A stretch of DNA of 44,772 bases from Streptomyces sp. SBT349 (GTDB lineage: Bacteria > Actinomycetota > Actinomycetes > Streptomycetales > Streptomycetaceae), in assembly GCF_001083795.1 (NCBI RefSeq), contig NZ_LAVK01000016.1, positions 1-44,772 on the forward strand, given 5' to 3'. The notes under the pieces were generated by a model that did not search any database, was not told the origin of the DNA, and saw nothing but the letters and a program-made list of their open reading frames with translations. Shown piece after piece: positions 22,745 to 32,800 of this stretch. Made by a program: the position numbers and the translations under genes. Every line of letters starts with the position of its first letter. Position 1 is the first letter of the stretch.

Positions 22745-23112
22745 CCCTCCACATCGACCTGACCTGGATCCTCGAGGTCGCGCGCCGCGCCGGACAGGAC
22801 GACCCCGCGCCGGACGACTACGGCGTGCCGGTCGCGGCCGTGGAGCGGCACCAGGCCGTCCTGGCCGGACAGGACATCTACCACGGCGCCTACGCCCGCG
22901 CCGCGGCACTGGCCCACACCCTGGGCAGGCTGCAATGGCTCGAACGCTCCAACCTCCGGGTCGCCGTCGCGGTCGCCCACGGCTACCTCACCGCCACCGG
23001 CATCGACGCCAAACTCACCCAGAACGGCGTCACCGCCCTCGCGACCGAACTCAAACGCCCCGAATCGACCGCAGCCTCCGTCGCAGCCATCCTGCGCAGC
23101 TGGAGCAACTGA
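22741..23112 (+). CDS. Doc/Fic-like toxin with degenerate active-site motif
   Basis: 123 residues resembling Doc (death-on-curing) toxins: HIDLTWILEVARRAG at the start, DYGVPVAAVERHQAVLAGQDIYHGAYARAAALAH, then the region that should carry HxFx(D/N)GNK/R. Here that region reads QWLERSNLRVAVAVAHGYL, so the catalytic His and the Gly-Asn anion loop are not present, only the trailing Asn and Arg. The protein may be inactive or use a divergent chemistry. Overlaps the antitoxin stop by 4 nt. Family call rests on the overall pattern and gene order. Confidence 0.65.
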   Translation: MTLHIDLTWILEVARRAGQDDPAPDDYGVPVAAVERHQAVLAGQDIYHGAYARAAALAHTLGRLQWLERSNLRVAVAVAHGYLTATGIDAKLTQNGVTALATELKRPESTAASVAAILRSWSN

Positions 23113-23120
23113 GCTCAGGC

Positions 23121-23777
23121 TCAGGCCGCGTCCCGCTTGTGGAGCAGGAGGCAGGCGCCCGGGGTCCCGCCGGGGACGGCCGGCTCGATGAGCAGGCGGG
23201 CGTGCGGGACGAGCCCGGCGCGGGTGGCCAGTTCGGCGAGGCGGTCGGGCGGCAGCAGGTAGACGTCGAGCGACATCGCGTGGCCGCCGTATCCCTCGTC
23301 CTTGTGCCGTCGTTCGTCGCCGACGTGGAAGCCGAGCAGCAGATGGCCCCCGGGGGCCAGCACCCGCGCGAACTCGTCGAACACCGCGGGCAGCACCTCG
23401 GGCGGCAGGTGGATGACGGAGTACCAGGCGACGATGCCGCCGAGTTCGCCGTCCGCCAGGTCGAGATCCGTCATCGACCCGACGTCGAACCGCAGGCCCG
23501 GGTGGTCCCGACGGGCCACGGCGACCATGCCCGGGGACAGCTCCACGCCGAACGCGTCCAGGCCCAGCGCGCGCAGATGCGCCGTCACATGTCCGGGACC
23601 GCTCCCCACGTCGGCGACCGGGCCGTCGCCGGCCTCCCACACCAGCTCGGCGAAGGCTGCCAGCATCGCGCGCCCCCAGGCGTCGCGGGCGAACGCGGCG
23701 GGCACGAGCCTGGCGTAGTCGGCGGCGACGGTGTCGTAGGAGGCGCGGGTGTCGCGCAGATAGGAGGGCTCGGTCAC
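23121..23777 (-). CDS. Class I SAM-dependent methyltransferase
   Basis: 218 residues. SAM-binding motif ADVGSGPGHVTAHL, the acidic post-motif GVELSPGMVAVAR, and motif IV-like LDLADGELGGIVAWYSVIHLP, followed by FARVLAPGGHLLLGFH: a methyltransf_11/25-type enzyme. The substrate is unknown. GTG at 23777 is exactly 7 nt after TAGGGT (23790-23785), with no ribosome-binding site, so expression is probably leaderless. That -10 element uses the stop codon of the upstream LacI-type regulator gene. Confidence 0.85.
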   Translation of the reverse strand: MTEPSYLRDTRASYDTVAADYARLVPAAFARDAWGRAMLAAFAELVWEAGDGPVADVGSGPGHVTAHLRALGLDAFGVELSPGMVAVARRDHPGLRFDVGSMTDLDLADGELGGIVAWYSVIHLPPEVLPAVFDEFARVLAPGGHLLLGFHVGDERRHKDEGYGGHAMSLDVYLLPPDRLAELATRAGLVPHARLLIEPAVPGGTPGACLLLHKRDAA

Positions 23778-23787
23778 GCCCGGAACC

Positions 23788-24846
23788 CTACGCCGGGACC
23801 GGGCCCGTGGAGTCACGCACCCTGAGCCGGTGACCCGTGGTCTTGCGGCGGGGGCGCGCGGACCGCGGGCGCAGGACCATCTCCAGGGCCGCCGCCCCCA
23901 TGTCGGCCATGGGCAGGGCGACCGTGGTCAGCGCGGGGGAGAGGTCCTGCGCGACCTGGATGTCGTCGAACCCGGCCACCGAGACCCGCCCCGGCACGGG
24001 GATGCCGCGTTCCCGCAGGACCGAGAGAACGCCGGTGGCCATGGCGTCGTTGAGCGCGATGATCGCGGTGGTCCCCGGGTGGTCGCGCAGGATGCGCTCC
24101 GTGCTGTCCCGGCCGCCCTCGCGGGTGAACGCGCCGGGCTCCACGGGCACCGCGCCCGGGTCCAACCCCCGTTCGGCGAGGGCCTGGTGGATGCCGTCGA
24201 GCCTGTCGTGGATGGTGGTCAGACGCGCCGGACCCGCGGCGATGGCGATGCGCCGGTGCCCGAGCGCGAGCAGATGCTCCGCGAGGGTCGCGCCGCCCGC
24301 CCGGTTGTCGGGCAGGACCGCGTCGCAGCGCAGGTGGTGCCGCCCGATGACGGCGACCCGCCCTCCCGAGCTCTGGTAGTCGAGCAGGGCGCGCCCGGCG
24401 CCCTCCTCGTCGGCCCGGTCGACATACCCGGAGCCCGCCATCACGATCGCGCCCACCCGGTGGGCGCGCAGCAGCCTGATCTGGGCCAGTTCCGCGCGGG
24501 GTTCGCGCGCCGTGTGGCTGATCTGGACGGTCCAGCCGTTCTCCGCGGCGACCCGGACGGCACCGCTGGCGATCTCCGAGAAGTACGGGTCGCCGATCTC
24601 GTAGACGACGAGCCCCGCCACCTGGGTCACCCCGCCGGCGAGGGTGCTGGCGTGCGGGTTGGCGACATAGCCCATCTCGGCGGCGACGGCGCGGACCTGG
24701 GCGGCGACCTCGGGCGAGACGCCGTCCCTGCCGCGCAGCGAGCGCGACGCGGTGGCGAGGGAGACCCCGGCCCGCTCCGCCACATCGAGCAGCCGCGGCG
24801 CACCCGCGCGCCCCGCGGTCCCCTCCCCGCGGACGCCTCGGGCCAT
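23788..24846 (-). CDS. LacI-family transcriptional regulator
   Basis: 352 residues. HTH at about 18-40 (RLLDVAERAGVSLATASRSL) plus hinge helix, then a periplasmic-binding-like effector domain (VYEIGDPYFSEIASGAVRVAAE, GRHHLRCDAVLPDNRAGGATLAEHLLALGHRRIA, FDDIQVAQDLSPALTTV). Divergent from the ABC importer operon, with two LacI-type half-site pairs between them, so it very likely represses that operon and responds to the imported compound or a derivative. LacI proteins usually sense sugars, which hints that the importer substrate is carbohydrate-related despite its branched-chain-type architecture. Confidence 0.93.
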   Translation of the reverse strand: MARGVRGEGTAGRAGAPRLLDVAERAGVSLATASRSLRGRDGVSPEVAAQVRAVAAEMGYVANPHASTLAGGVTQVAGLVVYEIGDPYFSEIASGAVRVAAENGWTVQISHTAREPRAELAQIRLLRAHRVGAIVMAGSGYVDRADEEGAGRALLDYQSSGGRVAVIGRHHLRCDAVLPDNRAGGATLAEHLLALGHRRIAIAAGPARLTTIHDRLDGIHQALAERGLDPGAVPVEPGAFTREGGRDSTERILRDHPGTTAIIALNDAMATGVLSVLRERGIPVPGRVSVAGFDDIQVAQDLSPALTTVALPMADMGAAALEMVLRPRSARPRRKTTGHRLRVRDSTGPVPA

Positions 24847-24874
24847 CGAGAACCACCGTCTTTCGTTGTGACCA

Positions 24875-24903
24875 TTGCCACGCTGCTGAGTTGCCCGTAC
24901 GGT
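24875..24903 (+). promoter_or_regulatory. Promoter of the ABC importer operon
   Basis: TTGCCA (24875-24880), 17-nt spacer, TACGGT (24898-24903). The predicted start near 24910 falls inside the first LacI-type operator. Confidence 0.55.
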
Positions 24904-24906
24904 ACC

Positions 24907-24928
24907 GCAAGCGCTTGCGAAAGCGCTT
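24907..24928. promoter_or_regulatory. Tandem LacI-type operators
   Basis: GCAAGCGCTTGC (24907-24918, perfect palindrome) and AAGCGCTT (24921-24928), centres 12 bp apart. The central CG and AAGCGCTT core are characteristic of LacI-family sites. They sit on the importer transcription start, 61-82 nt from the start of the regulator gene. Confidence 0.8.
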
Positions 24929-24998
24929 ACTCACTCAACGTGGCAGCAGCGGCCTGCCCATGAGGTCCCATGGGCGAAGAAGCAGGGAGAGTCACCTC

Positions 24999-26219
24999 AT
25001 GCCCCAGTGGAACCGGCCCGCGGTGGGCCTCGCGGCCACGCTTTCCGCATGCGTCCTCCTCCTCACCGCCTGCTCGGGCGACTCCGGCGGCGGGGGCTCG
25101 GACGACACCATCACCATCGGCGTCTCCCTCCCCCTCACCGGTGACTTCTCCGAGCCGGGCAAGGGCGTGCAGCGCGGCTACGAGGCGTGGGCCGAGAGCG
25201 TCAACGCCGACGGCGGGCTGCTCGGCCGCGAGGTCGAACTCAAGATCCTCGACGACCAGTCCAACGCCGACCGGGTGGTCCAGGACTACGAGGCGCTGAT
25301 AGCCCAGGACCAGGTGGACCTGGTCTTCGGCCCGTTCTCCACCCGCCTGGTGGTGCCCAGCGCCCGCGTCGCCTCCGAGTACGGCATGCTCTTCGTCGAG
25401 CCCGCGGGCGCCGCCGCCGAGGTCTTCGACCAGGGCTTCGAGAACCTCTTCTACGCCGCCCCCGCCATCGCTGACGACCACTACAACCACCTTGCCGAGC
25501 ACATCCTCTCGCTGCCCGAGGGGGAACGCCCGCAGACCGTCGCGGTCGCGGCGATGGACGACCCGTTCGCCCAGGGCACGGCCTACGGCCTGCGGGACAA
25601 GCTCGCCGAGGCCGGTCTCGACGTGCTGGTCGACGAGGTCTACCCGCCCAACACCACCGACTTCTCCAGCATCGCCGCGAAGATCAGCGACTCGGGGGCG
25701 GACGTCGTGATCGGCGGCACGCAGTACCAGGACGCCGTCAACCTCATCGTCGCGCTCCAGCAGCTCGACTACCAGCCGCAGCTGGCGGCGTTCTCCACCG
25801 CGCCGACCAACCCCGAGTTCTCCGCCGCGATCGGCGAGCGGACCGAGGGCATCCTCGCCCCCACCGGCTACACCCCCGAGGCCCCCTGGCCCTCCAACGT
25901 CGAGTTCGTCGAGCGGTACACCGAGACGCACGGCAACCCGCCCGCCGAGGACGAGGCCAACGCCTTCACCACGGGCCAGGTCGTCGCCGCCGCCGTCGAG
26001 GCCGTGGGCTGCGCCGAACAGGGCGAATGCCAGCAGCAGTTGATCGACTGGCTGCGGGAGAACGAGGTGGAGACCGTCGTCGGGCCGCTCTCCTGGGACG
26101 ACCGGGGCCGCCCGCAGAGCGCCCACATGATCCAGCAGTACGTGGACGGCGGCATACGGATCGTGCTCCCCGCGGACGCCGCCGAGGCCGAGTTCCTCCA
26201 CCCCAAGCCGGAGTGGTGA
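24999..26219 (+). CDS. ABC importer substrate-binding lipoprotein, branched-chain amino acid type
   Basis: 406 residues. Lipoprotein signal with lipobox LLTAC (Cys25), then a type I periplasmic-binding fold of the Leu/Ile/Val-binding kind: ITIGVSLPLTGDFSEPGKGVQRGYEAWAESVNADGGLLGR, AALIAQDQVDLVFGPF-like segment, and DVVIGGTQYQDAVNLIVALQQLDY. The fold also binds amides, urea, aromatic acids and other small molecules, so the ligand is open. ATG at 24999 has GGGAGA upstream; earlier in-frame starts lie within the operator region. First gene of a five-gene operon. Confidence 0.92.
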   Translation: MPQWNRPAVGLAATLSACVLLLTACSGDSGGGGSDDTITIGVSLPLTGDFSEPGKGVQRGYEAWAESVNADGGLLGREVELKILDDQSNADRVVQDYEALIAQDQVDLVFGPFSTRLVVPSARVASEYGMLFVEPAGAAAEVFDQGFENLFYAAPAIADDHYNHLAEHILSLPEGERPQTVAVAAMDDPFAQGTAYGLRDKLAEAGLDVLVDEVYPPNTTDFSSIAAKISDSGADVVIGGTQYQDAVNLIVALQQLDYQPQLAAFSTAPTNPEFSAAIGERTEGILAPTGYTPEAPWPSNVEFVERYTETHGNPPAEDEANAFTTGQVVAAAVEAVGCAEQGECQQQLIDWLRENEVETVVGPLSWDDRGRPQSAHMIQQYVDGGIRIVLPADAAEAEFLHPKPEW

Positions 26220-26226
26220 GCGCGCC

Positions 26227-27111
26227 GTGTCCGGATCCCTGCTCTTCCAGAGCCTCGTGCTCGGGGTCCTCCTCGGCGGGCTCTACGCCCTCCTCGCGGC
26301 CGGGCTGACCCTGTACTTCGGCGTGATGCGCGTGGTGATGATCGCCCACTCCGCGTTCCTGATCCTCGCCGCCTATCTGGCCTGGTACTTCAACGAGCGA
26401 ACCGGCATGGACCCGCTGCTCTCGCTCTTCCTCACCGTGCCCCTGTTCTTCGTGGTCGGCGTCGGCATGCAGCGGCTCCTGATCACCCGGCTGCGCCCGG
26501 CCACGCTGACCATGATGTCGGTGCTGCTGACGTTCGCCATCGCCCTGTTCATCGAGGGCCTGATCGGCCTCGCCTGGAGCGGCACCCAGCGGCGCGTCCA
26601 ACTGCCCTACTCCGGCTCCAACATCGAGTTCTTCGGCGCCCGCGTCGCGGTGGTCAAGCTGGTGGCCTTCGGGCTCGCCGCGGTCTCCCTCGCGCTGCTG
26701 TACCTGCTGCTGAAGAAGAGCCGGTTCGGCCACGCGCTGCGCGCCACCATCCAGCACCGGGAGGCCGCCGCGCTGGTCGGCATCAGGACCGACCGCGTCG
26801 CGGGGCTCGGCTTCGGGCTCGGCCTCGCCACCGCCGCGGTCGGCGGCACCGCGCTGGCGCTGGACGCCACCATCTACCCCTCGCTGCACTGGCACTGGGT
26901 CGGCCCGCTGATGGCGATCATCGTCGTGGGCGGCCTCGGGTCCGTGCCGGGCACGGCGATCGCCGCCATGGTGCTGGGCATCGGGCAGAGCCTCCTCCAG
27001 GTCGAACTGGGCACCACCTGGGCGCAGACGCTGTTCTATGTCGCCCTCTTCGCGACGTTGATGCTGCGCCCGCAGGGATTCTTCGGAGGCCGCCTTGCCC
27101 AACGCTTCTGA
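26227..27111 (+). CDS. livH: Branched-chain-type ABC importer permease (LivH family)
   Basis: 294 residues with about eight hydrophobic segments. The N-terminal GVLLGGLYALLAAGLTLYFGVMRVVMIAHSAFLILAAY is typical of LivH permeases, as are GHALRATIQHREAAALVGI and IIVVGGLGSVPGTAIAAMVLGI near the C-terminus. The SLHW sequence before it lies in the last periplasmic loop. GTG start 7 nt after the binding-protein stop; its end overlaps the LivM-type gene by 17 nt. Confidence 0.93.
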   Translation: MSGSLLFQSLVLGVLLGGLYALLAAGLTLYFGVMRVVMIAHSAFLILAAYLAWYFNERTGMDPLLSLFLTVPLFFVVGVGMQRLLITRLRPATLTMMSVLLTFAIALFIEGLIGLAWSGTQRRVQLPYSGSNIEFFGARVAVVKLVAFGLAAVSLALLYLLLKKSRFGHALRATIQHREAAALVGIRTDRVAGLGFGLGLATAAVGGTALALDATIYPSLHWHWVGPLMAIIVVGGLGSVPGTAIAAMVLGIGQSLLQVELGTTWAQTLFYVALFATLMLRPQGFFGGRLAQRF

Positions 27112-28240
27112 CACCCACGGGACCCCGCCCACCACCGCGACGGCCGGGCCCGGCGGGGAGCGGCGGCGCCGGGGCGGCACGTCGCCGCGCGCCCGGGTCA
27201 CCCTCGGCGGGGCTCTGCGGCTGGCCGCGTTCCTGGCCGCCGCCGCCCTGATCCTGTCCTTCCCGGACATGGCCCCCAACCCCTACGTCCTCTCCGCCGG
27301 TGTCGTCGTCGCGTCCTACGCCTGCACCGCCACCGCGTGGAACTTCATGGGCGGCTTCACCGGCTACATCTCGCTCGGCCACGCGGCGTTCTTCGGACTC
27401 GGCGCGTACGGCACCGGTCTGCTGATCCGCGACCTCTCCTGGTCGCCGTTCGCCGCCTGGCTGGGCGCCGGCGTGATCGTCTTCCTCATCACCATCCCCG
27501 TCGGCATCGCGGCGCTGCGGGTGCGCGGCGCGTCCTTCGTCATCGTCTCGATCGCGTTCGTCCTGATCCTCCTGCTGGTCTCGCAGGCGTGGAAGGACTT
27601 CACCGGCGGCTCGAACGGGCTGGTCGTGCCCCGCCCGTTCCCCGACCTGCTGCGGCCCGAGCACCACCGGAGGTTCTTCTACCTCTTCGTCGCGCTGCTC
27701 GCGGCGATGCTCCTGGTGTGGTGGGCGATCGACCGCTCCCGGTTCGGCGCCGGGCTCAAGGCCGTGCGGGAGGACGAGGACAAGGCCCAGGCGCTGGGCG
27801 TGCCCACCCGGAACTACAAGCTGGTCGCCTACCTGGTCTCCGCGTTCTTCACCGGCCTCTCGGGCGGCCTGTACGCCCTGTGGTTCGGCGACCTGGACCC
27901 GATCTTCCAGTTCTCCATCCTGCTCGGCGCCTACATGGTGCTGATGGCGCTGCTGGGCGGGGTGCGGCACCTCTACGGGCCGCTGCTGGGCGCGCTGATC
28001 GTGGGCAGCGCCCTGGAGTACTTCAAGCTGGAGTTCGGCGACACCCAGCTCCACCTGGTCGCCACCGCCGTGCTGCTGGGCGTCGTCGTCCTCTTCACCC
28101 CCGACGGGATCATCCCCGCGGCCCGGGACCTGGTCAGGAGGTTCGGCCCCCAGGACTCCTCCATCCGCGAGATGACCGCCGCCGAACTGCTGGAAAGGAA
28201 CATGACGGCGGGCGACGGCGCGAAGGAGGAGGACCGATGA
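27095..28240 (+). CDS. livM: Branched-chain-type ABC importer permease (LivM family)
   Basis: 381 residues. The first 40 are hydrophilic and disordered-looking (Gly/Arg/Thr-rich), followed by the LivM core: NFMGGFTGYISLGHAAFFGLGAYGTGLL, RFGAGLKAVREDEDKAQALGVPTRNYKL, ALLGGVRHLYGPLLGALIVG. TTG start at 27095 with CGGAGG at 6 nt, overlapping livH. The extended C-terminus (REMTAAELLERNMTAGDGAKEEDR) is acidic and cytoplasmic. Pairs with the LivH-type protein to form the membrane channel. Confidence 0.92.
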   Translation: MPNASDTHGTPPTTATAGPGGERRRRGGTSPRARVTLGGALRLAAFLAAAALILSFPDMAPNPYVLSAGVVVASYACTATAWNFMGGFTGYISLGHAAFFGLGAYGTGLLIRDLSWSPFAAWLGAGVIVFLITIPVGIAALRVRGASFVIVSIAFVLILLLVSQAWKDFTGGSNGLVVPRPFPDLLRPEHHRRFFYLFVALLAAMLLVWWAIDRSRFGAGLKAVREDEDKAQALGVPTRNYKLVAYLVSAFFTGLSGGLYALWFGDLDPIFQFSILLGAYMVLMALLGGVRHLYGPLLGALIVGSALEYFKLEFGDTQLHLVATAVLLGVVVLFTPDGIIPAARDLVRRFGPQDSSIREMTAAELLERNMTAGDGAKEEDR

Positions 28241-28980
28241 CCACGCCCCCACGCGGCCTGGAGACCGTGGAGCTCACCAAGTCGTTCGGCGGCGTGCGCG
28301 CCGTCGACAGCGCCACCGTCACCTTCCGGCACGGCGAGATCAACGCACTGATCGGCCCCAACGGCTCCGGCAAGACCACCTTCTTCAACTGCGTCACCGG
28401 GATGATCAGGCCGGACGCGGGAACGGTCACCTACCGCGGGCGGAACATCACCGGCAGGCCCCCGCACCGCGTCGCCCGCGCCGGGATCGGCCGCAGCTTC
28501 CAGCTCTGCCGCGTCTTCCCGCGCATGACCGTGCTGGAGAACATGCTCGTCGCCGTGCGCCGCACCCGGCTGCGCGACCTGCTCGCCGGCGCCCGGCAAC
28601 CGGAGGACATCGAGAAGGCCAGGCGGCTGCTGGTGCGCGTCGGCATCGACCACCTGGAGAACGCCGAGGCCGCAACCCTCTCCTACGGCCAGCAAAAGCT
28701 GCTGGAGCTGGCGGGGGTCCTGATGGGCGACCCGGAGACCATCATGCTGGACGAGCCCGCGGGCGGTGTGAACCCCGCCCTCATCGGCCGCATCGGCACC
28801 CTGATCCGCGAACTCAACGCCGAGGGCAAGACGTTCCTCGTCGTCGAACACAACATGGACATGGTCATGAGCCTGTCCCACCACGTCATCGTCTTCGACC
28901 GGGGCCGCCCCATCACCGAGGGCCCGCCGTCGGCCGTGCGGGCCGACCCGCGAGTGCTGGAGGCCTACCTTGGCATCTGA
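28237..28980 (+). CDS. livG: ABC importer ATPase (LivG family)
   Basis: 247 residues. Walker A GPNGSGKTT at 40-48, Q-loop region GRSFQLCRVFPRMTVLENM, signature LSYGQQK, Walker B ETIMLDEPAGG with VNP following, and the H-loop VVEHNMD. LSYGQQKLLELA and the PAGGVNP stretch are typical of LivG. ATG overlaps the LivM stop (ATGA), with GGAGGAGG upstream. The long frame from 27337 covering this gene is the wrong frame through livM. Confidence 0.95.
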   Translation: MTTPPRGLETVELTKSFGGVRAVDSATVTFRHGEINALIGPNGSGKTTFFNCVTGMIRPDAGTVTYRGRNITGRPPHRVARAGIGRSFQLCRVFPRMTVLENMLVAVRRTRLRDLLAGARQPEDIEKARRLLVRVGIDHLENAEAATLSYGQQKLLELAGVLMGDPETIMLDEPAGGVNPALIGRIGTLIRELNAEGKTFLVVEHNMDMVMSLSHHVIVFDRGRPITEGPPSAVRADPRVLEAYLGI

Positions 28981-29749
28981 GCCGACCCCCGAGGGCACGC
29001 CCGCGCCGCTGCTCGTCCTCGACGACGTCCACGCCGGATACGGCCGCGCCGCGATGGTGCTGCGCGGCCTGACCATCGAGGTGCCGCCCGGCACCGTGGT
29101 GTGCCTGGTCGGGCCCAACGGCGCGGGCAAGTCCACCGTGCTCAAGGTCGCCAGCGGCCTGCTCAAGCCGCGCGGCGGCCGGGTCCTCGTCGGAGGCCGG
29201 GACGTCACCGGGCAGGGGCCCCAGCAGATGCTGGCCTCCGGCCTCGCCCACGTGCTGCAAGGGCACAGCGTCTTCCGGGAGATGACCGTCGCCGAGAACG
29301 TGCTGCTCGGCGCGTACACCCTGAGGGACAAGGAGCGGATCGCGGAACGGGTGGAGTTCGTCCGGAACCTCTTCCCCGTCGTGGGCGAGCGCTGGAAGCA
29401 GCTCGCCGGGCTGCTCTCCGGAGGGCAGCAGAAGCAGGTCGAGTTCGCCCGCTCGCTGATGGTGGACCCCGCGGTGGTGCTCCTGGACGAGCCGTCCATG
29501 GGCCTGGACCCCAAGACCACCGCCACGGTCTTCGCGCAGGTCGCGCGGATGCGCGACGCCGGGACCGCGGTGCTGCTGGTCGAGCAGAACGCCCGCCGCG
29601 CCCTGGAGACGGCCGACCTCGGCTGCGTTCTCGACCTCGGCCGGGTCCACATCAGCGGCCCCGCGCCCCAACTCCTCGCCGACCCGCAGCTCTCCGAGCT
29701 GTACCTCGGCGGCCGGCCGGCCGAGCCCTCGCTCAGCGGCGAGGGCTGA
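28970..29749 (+). CDS. livF: ABC importer ATPase (LivF family)
   Basis: 259 residues. Walker A GPNGAGKST at 48-56, Q-loop VLQGHSVFREMTVAENVLLGAY, signature LSGGQQKQVEFARSLM, Walker B VVLLDEPSMGLDP, H-loop VLLVEQNARRAL. TTG start at 28970, inside the LivG end, with GGAGG 6 nt upstream. Forms the ATPase pair with the LivG-type protein. The TTG and overlap arrangement suggests tight translational coupling. Confidence 0.94.
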   Translation: MASEPTPEGTPAPLLVLDDVHAGYGRAAMVLRGLTIEVPPGTVVCLVGPNGAGKSTVLKVASGLLKPRGGRVLVGGRDVTGQGPQQMLASGLAHVLQGHSVFREMTVAENVLLGAYTLRDKERIAERVEFVRNLFPVVGERWKQLAGLLSGGQQKQVEFARSLMVDPAVVLLDEPSMGLDPKTTATVFAQVARMRDAGTAVLLVEQNARRALETADLGCVLDLGRVHISGPAPQLLADPQLSELYLGGRPAEPSLSGEG

Positions 29750-29806
29750 CCCCCGCCGCGCGGCCCCTGCACGGAACCGACGACGACGCTGTCGAGAGGA
29801 ATGCGG

Positions 29807-32800
29807 ATGTTCAGCGGACAAGGACGCGGTCGAGGAAGGGCACGGGGCGGGCGAGGGCTCCTCCCCACGGCGGTGGCGGGCGCGCTGGTGGCCACCCTGC
29901 TCAGCGCGGGCCAGGGCGCCGCCGAGTCGCCACCCGCCCCCGCCGCGGACGGCTTCACCCCGCTCGCGGTCTTCGACGACTACGCGAACGGCAGCCTGCG
30001 CACCCAGGGCCCGTGGTTCGTCAACACCCCCGGCGCCCCGGACGGGGCGGTGGCCTCGGACGAGGCCCCCGCCTCGCTCTCCGGCAAGGCGCTGACGATC
30101 TTCCTCTCCGAGCAGGAGGTGCCCGTCCAGTACCGCGGCAACGCCTACGCGGTCCTGGACGACCTGGCCGTCCCCGCGGACGCCACCGGCACCGTCTTCT
30201 GGGAGCTGGTCACCGACGACCTGGCGGCCACCGCCCTGAACATCGGGCTGAGCGCCGACACCTCACCCGGCCTCGGCGCCGACACCACCGGCGACCCCCT
30301 GGACCTGGACGACTTCGGCCCCCACCTCACCCTGGACGCCCGCGGGCTCGTCGCCCGCGACGGCGCCGGGGAGCGCGTGCTGGACGTGACCGTGGCGGAC
30401 GGCGAGCGCTACGGCCTGTGGCTGACCGTCGACAACGCGGCCGACACCTACCGGGTCCACGTCGCGGGAGCCGACGGCACCCCGCGCCCGGCCCAAGGCC
30501 CCGACGGCCAAACCGACTTCGCCTTCCGCACCGGCGGCGACGCGCCGCTGGAGACGTTCCTGCTGCTCAACGACCCGGACGAGCCTCCCTCCGGCGACAC
30601 CCACCTGGACAGCATCCACGTCGCGCCGACGACGGCCACCACCGGGAATCCGGCGCCCGCCTTCGCCGAGGTCGTGGGCTTCGAGGAGTCCGGCGGCTAC
30701 CGGGCCGGCGCCCTGGACGGGCAGGACGGGTGGCGCGCGGGCACCGCCGCCCGGGTCCTGGACGACCCGACCGGCCCCGCCGCCCCCAACCGCGTCATGG
30801 AGATGACCGGCGCCGACCAGGCCGCCGACCGCCCGGTGCCGGGCATCGCCGACGGCTCGGTCGGCACCGTCTTCTTCCGCATGCACCGCGACGGCCTCCT
30901 CGACACCTCGCTCGGCCTCACCGACGTGGCCGACCCCGCCGCGTTCGCCGACATGCGCGTGCAGGCCAACAGCCAGAACTCCACCGACCTGGGCGTCCGC
31001 GACGGCGACCGGTTCCGCACCGTCGGCACCTGGCCCGCCGACGCCTGGCAGTGCGTGTGGATGGTCGCCGACAACGAGACCGACCGGCTCGCGATGTACA
31101 GCCGCGGCGGCCCCTACCGCACCACCACCCGCCTGCCGGTGGACGACGCCCTCGACTTCGCCTTCCGCCAGTCCCCGACCGCCGCGCTCGACCGCTTCCT
31201 CGCGATCAACGGCGCCACCGGCGACGGCCGCCTGCTCATCGACGACATCGCCGTCGACGCGCACAGCGCCAATCTCCGCGTGCCCAGCGGCGACGCGGGC
31301 GACTGCGACGTCGTGGACACCGGCGACCAGCCGATCGAGACCCCCATCCCCGAGACCCCGCTCCCCTCCGACGTGACGCTGCGCCTGGAGGAGGTCGCCG
31401 ACCTGCCCACCACGGGCGCGGGCAGCGAGGCCAGGATCAACTACGTCTCCGAGCTGCCCGCCGCCGACGGGCAGGGCTCGGGACGCCTGGCCGTTCCCGA
31501 CCTCAACGGCCCGCTGTACCTGGTGGACGAGGAGAGCGGCGCGCACACCACCTACCTGGACGCGGCGGCCACCTTCCCCGACTTCGTGCGCCAGCCCAGC
31601 CTGGGCACCGGCCTCGGATTCGTCGCGTTCCACCCGGAGTTCGCGGCCAACGGCACCTTCTACACCGTCCACACCGAGGCGGGCGAGGCCCTCACCACCG
31701 CGACACCCACCCACACCCCGCCGCCGGACACCCGGGTGCACGGCGTGATCACGGAGTGGATCGCGGACGACCCGGCCGCCGACACGTTCTCCGGCACCCG
31801 CCGCGAGGTGCTGCGCGTCGGCTACAGCCGTTTCCTGCACGGGCTCCAGCAGATCTCCTTCCACCCGCTCGCCCAGCCGGGCGACGCCGAGTACGGCCTG
31901 CTGTACATCGCCTCGGGCGACGGCGACGAGGTGCCCAACTTCACCACCAGGCCCGGCGATCCGGGCCAGCCCCAGGGCAAGATCCTGCGGATCGACCCGG
32001 CCGGGAGCGACGGCCCCGGCGGCGCGTACGGCATCCCCGCCGACAACCCGTTCGTCGGCGACCCGGACGCCCTCGGCGAGGTCTACGCCATGGGGCTGCG
32101 GAACCCGCACCGCTTCAGCTGGGACCCGGCCGACGGCCGGATGTTCGTCGGGATGATCGGCGAGCGGTCCGTCGACTCCGTCTACGAGGTGCTGCCCGGC
32201 GACGACTTCGGGTGGAACGAGCGCGAGGGCGGCTTCCTCTTCAAGAAGTCCGACCCCGGTCACGTCTACCCGCTGCCCCCGGACGACGAGCGGTACGGCT
32301 ACACCTATCCGGTGCTCTCCGTCGGCCGGAACTCCGGCGTCTCCCTCGTCGGCGGCTTCGTCTCGCGCGGTGACACCTACCCCTCGCTCGACGGGAAGTA
32401 CCTCTTCGGCGACATCGTCAGCGGCGAGATCCGCTTCGCCGAGGCGGCCGAGATGCGACGCGGCGCCGACCGCGCCCCCTTCCACCAGGTCGGCCTGGTC
32501 GACGCGGCGGGCAATCCCACGACGATGCGCGAACTGGCCGGGAACAACCGCGCCGACCTGCGCTTCGGCCAGGACGCCGAGGGCCGCCTCTACCTGCTGT
32601 CCAAGGCCAACGGCACCATCTGGCGGGTGACCGCGGCGACCGGAGGCGGCGGGACGGGCTCCGGGTGCGACCTCGGCGACACCGTCACCACCGACGTGGC
32701 GGACGCCGACGACTGGGCACCGCTGACGCCGTCCCGCTGGGCCTTCGAGAACGGCGAGGTCATCCAGACCGAGCGGGGCGAGCAACCCGAGGGCCCGCGC

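Noticed and set aside
29101-32373. 1090-codon plus-strand frame
   Set aside because: Alternative-frame translation of livF and the GSDH protein; Arg/Pro/Gly-rich and without domains.
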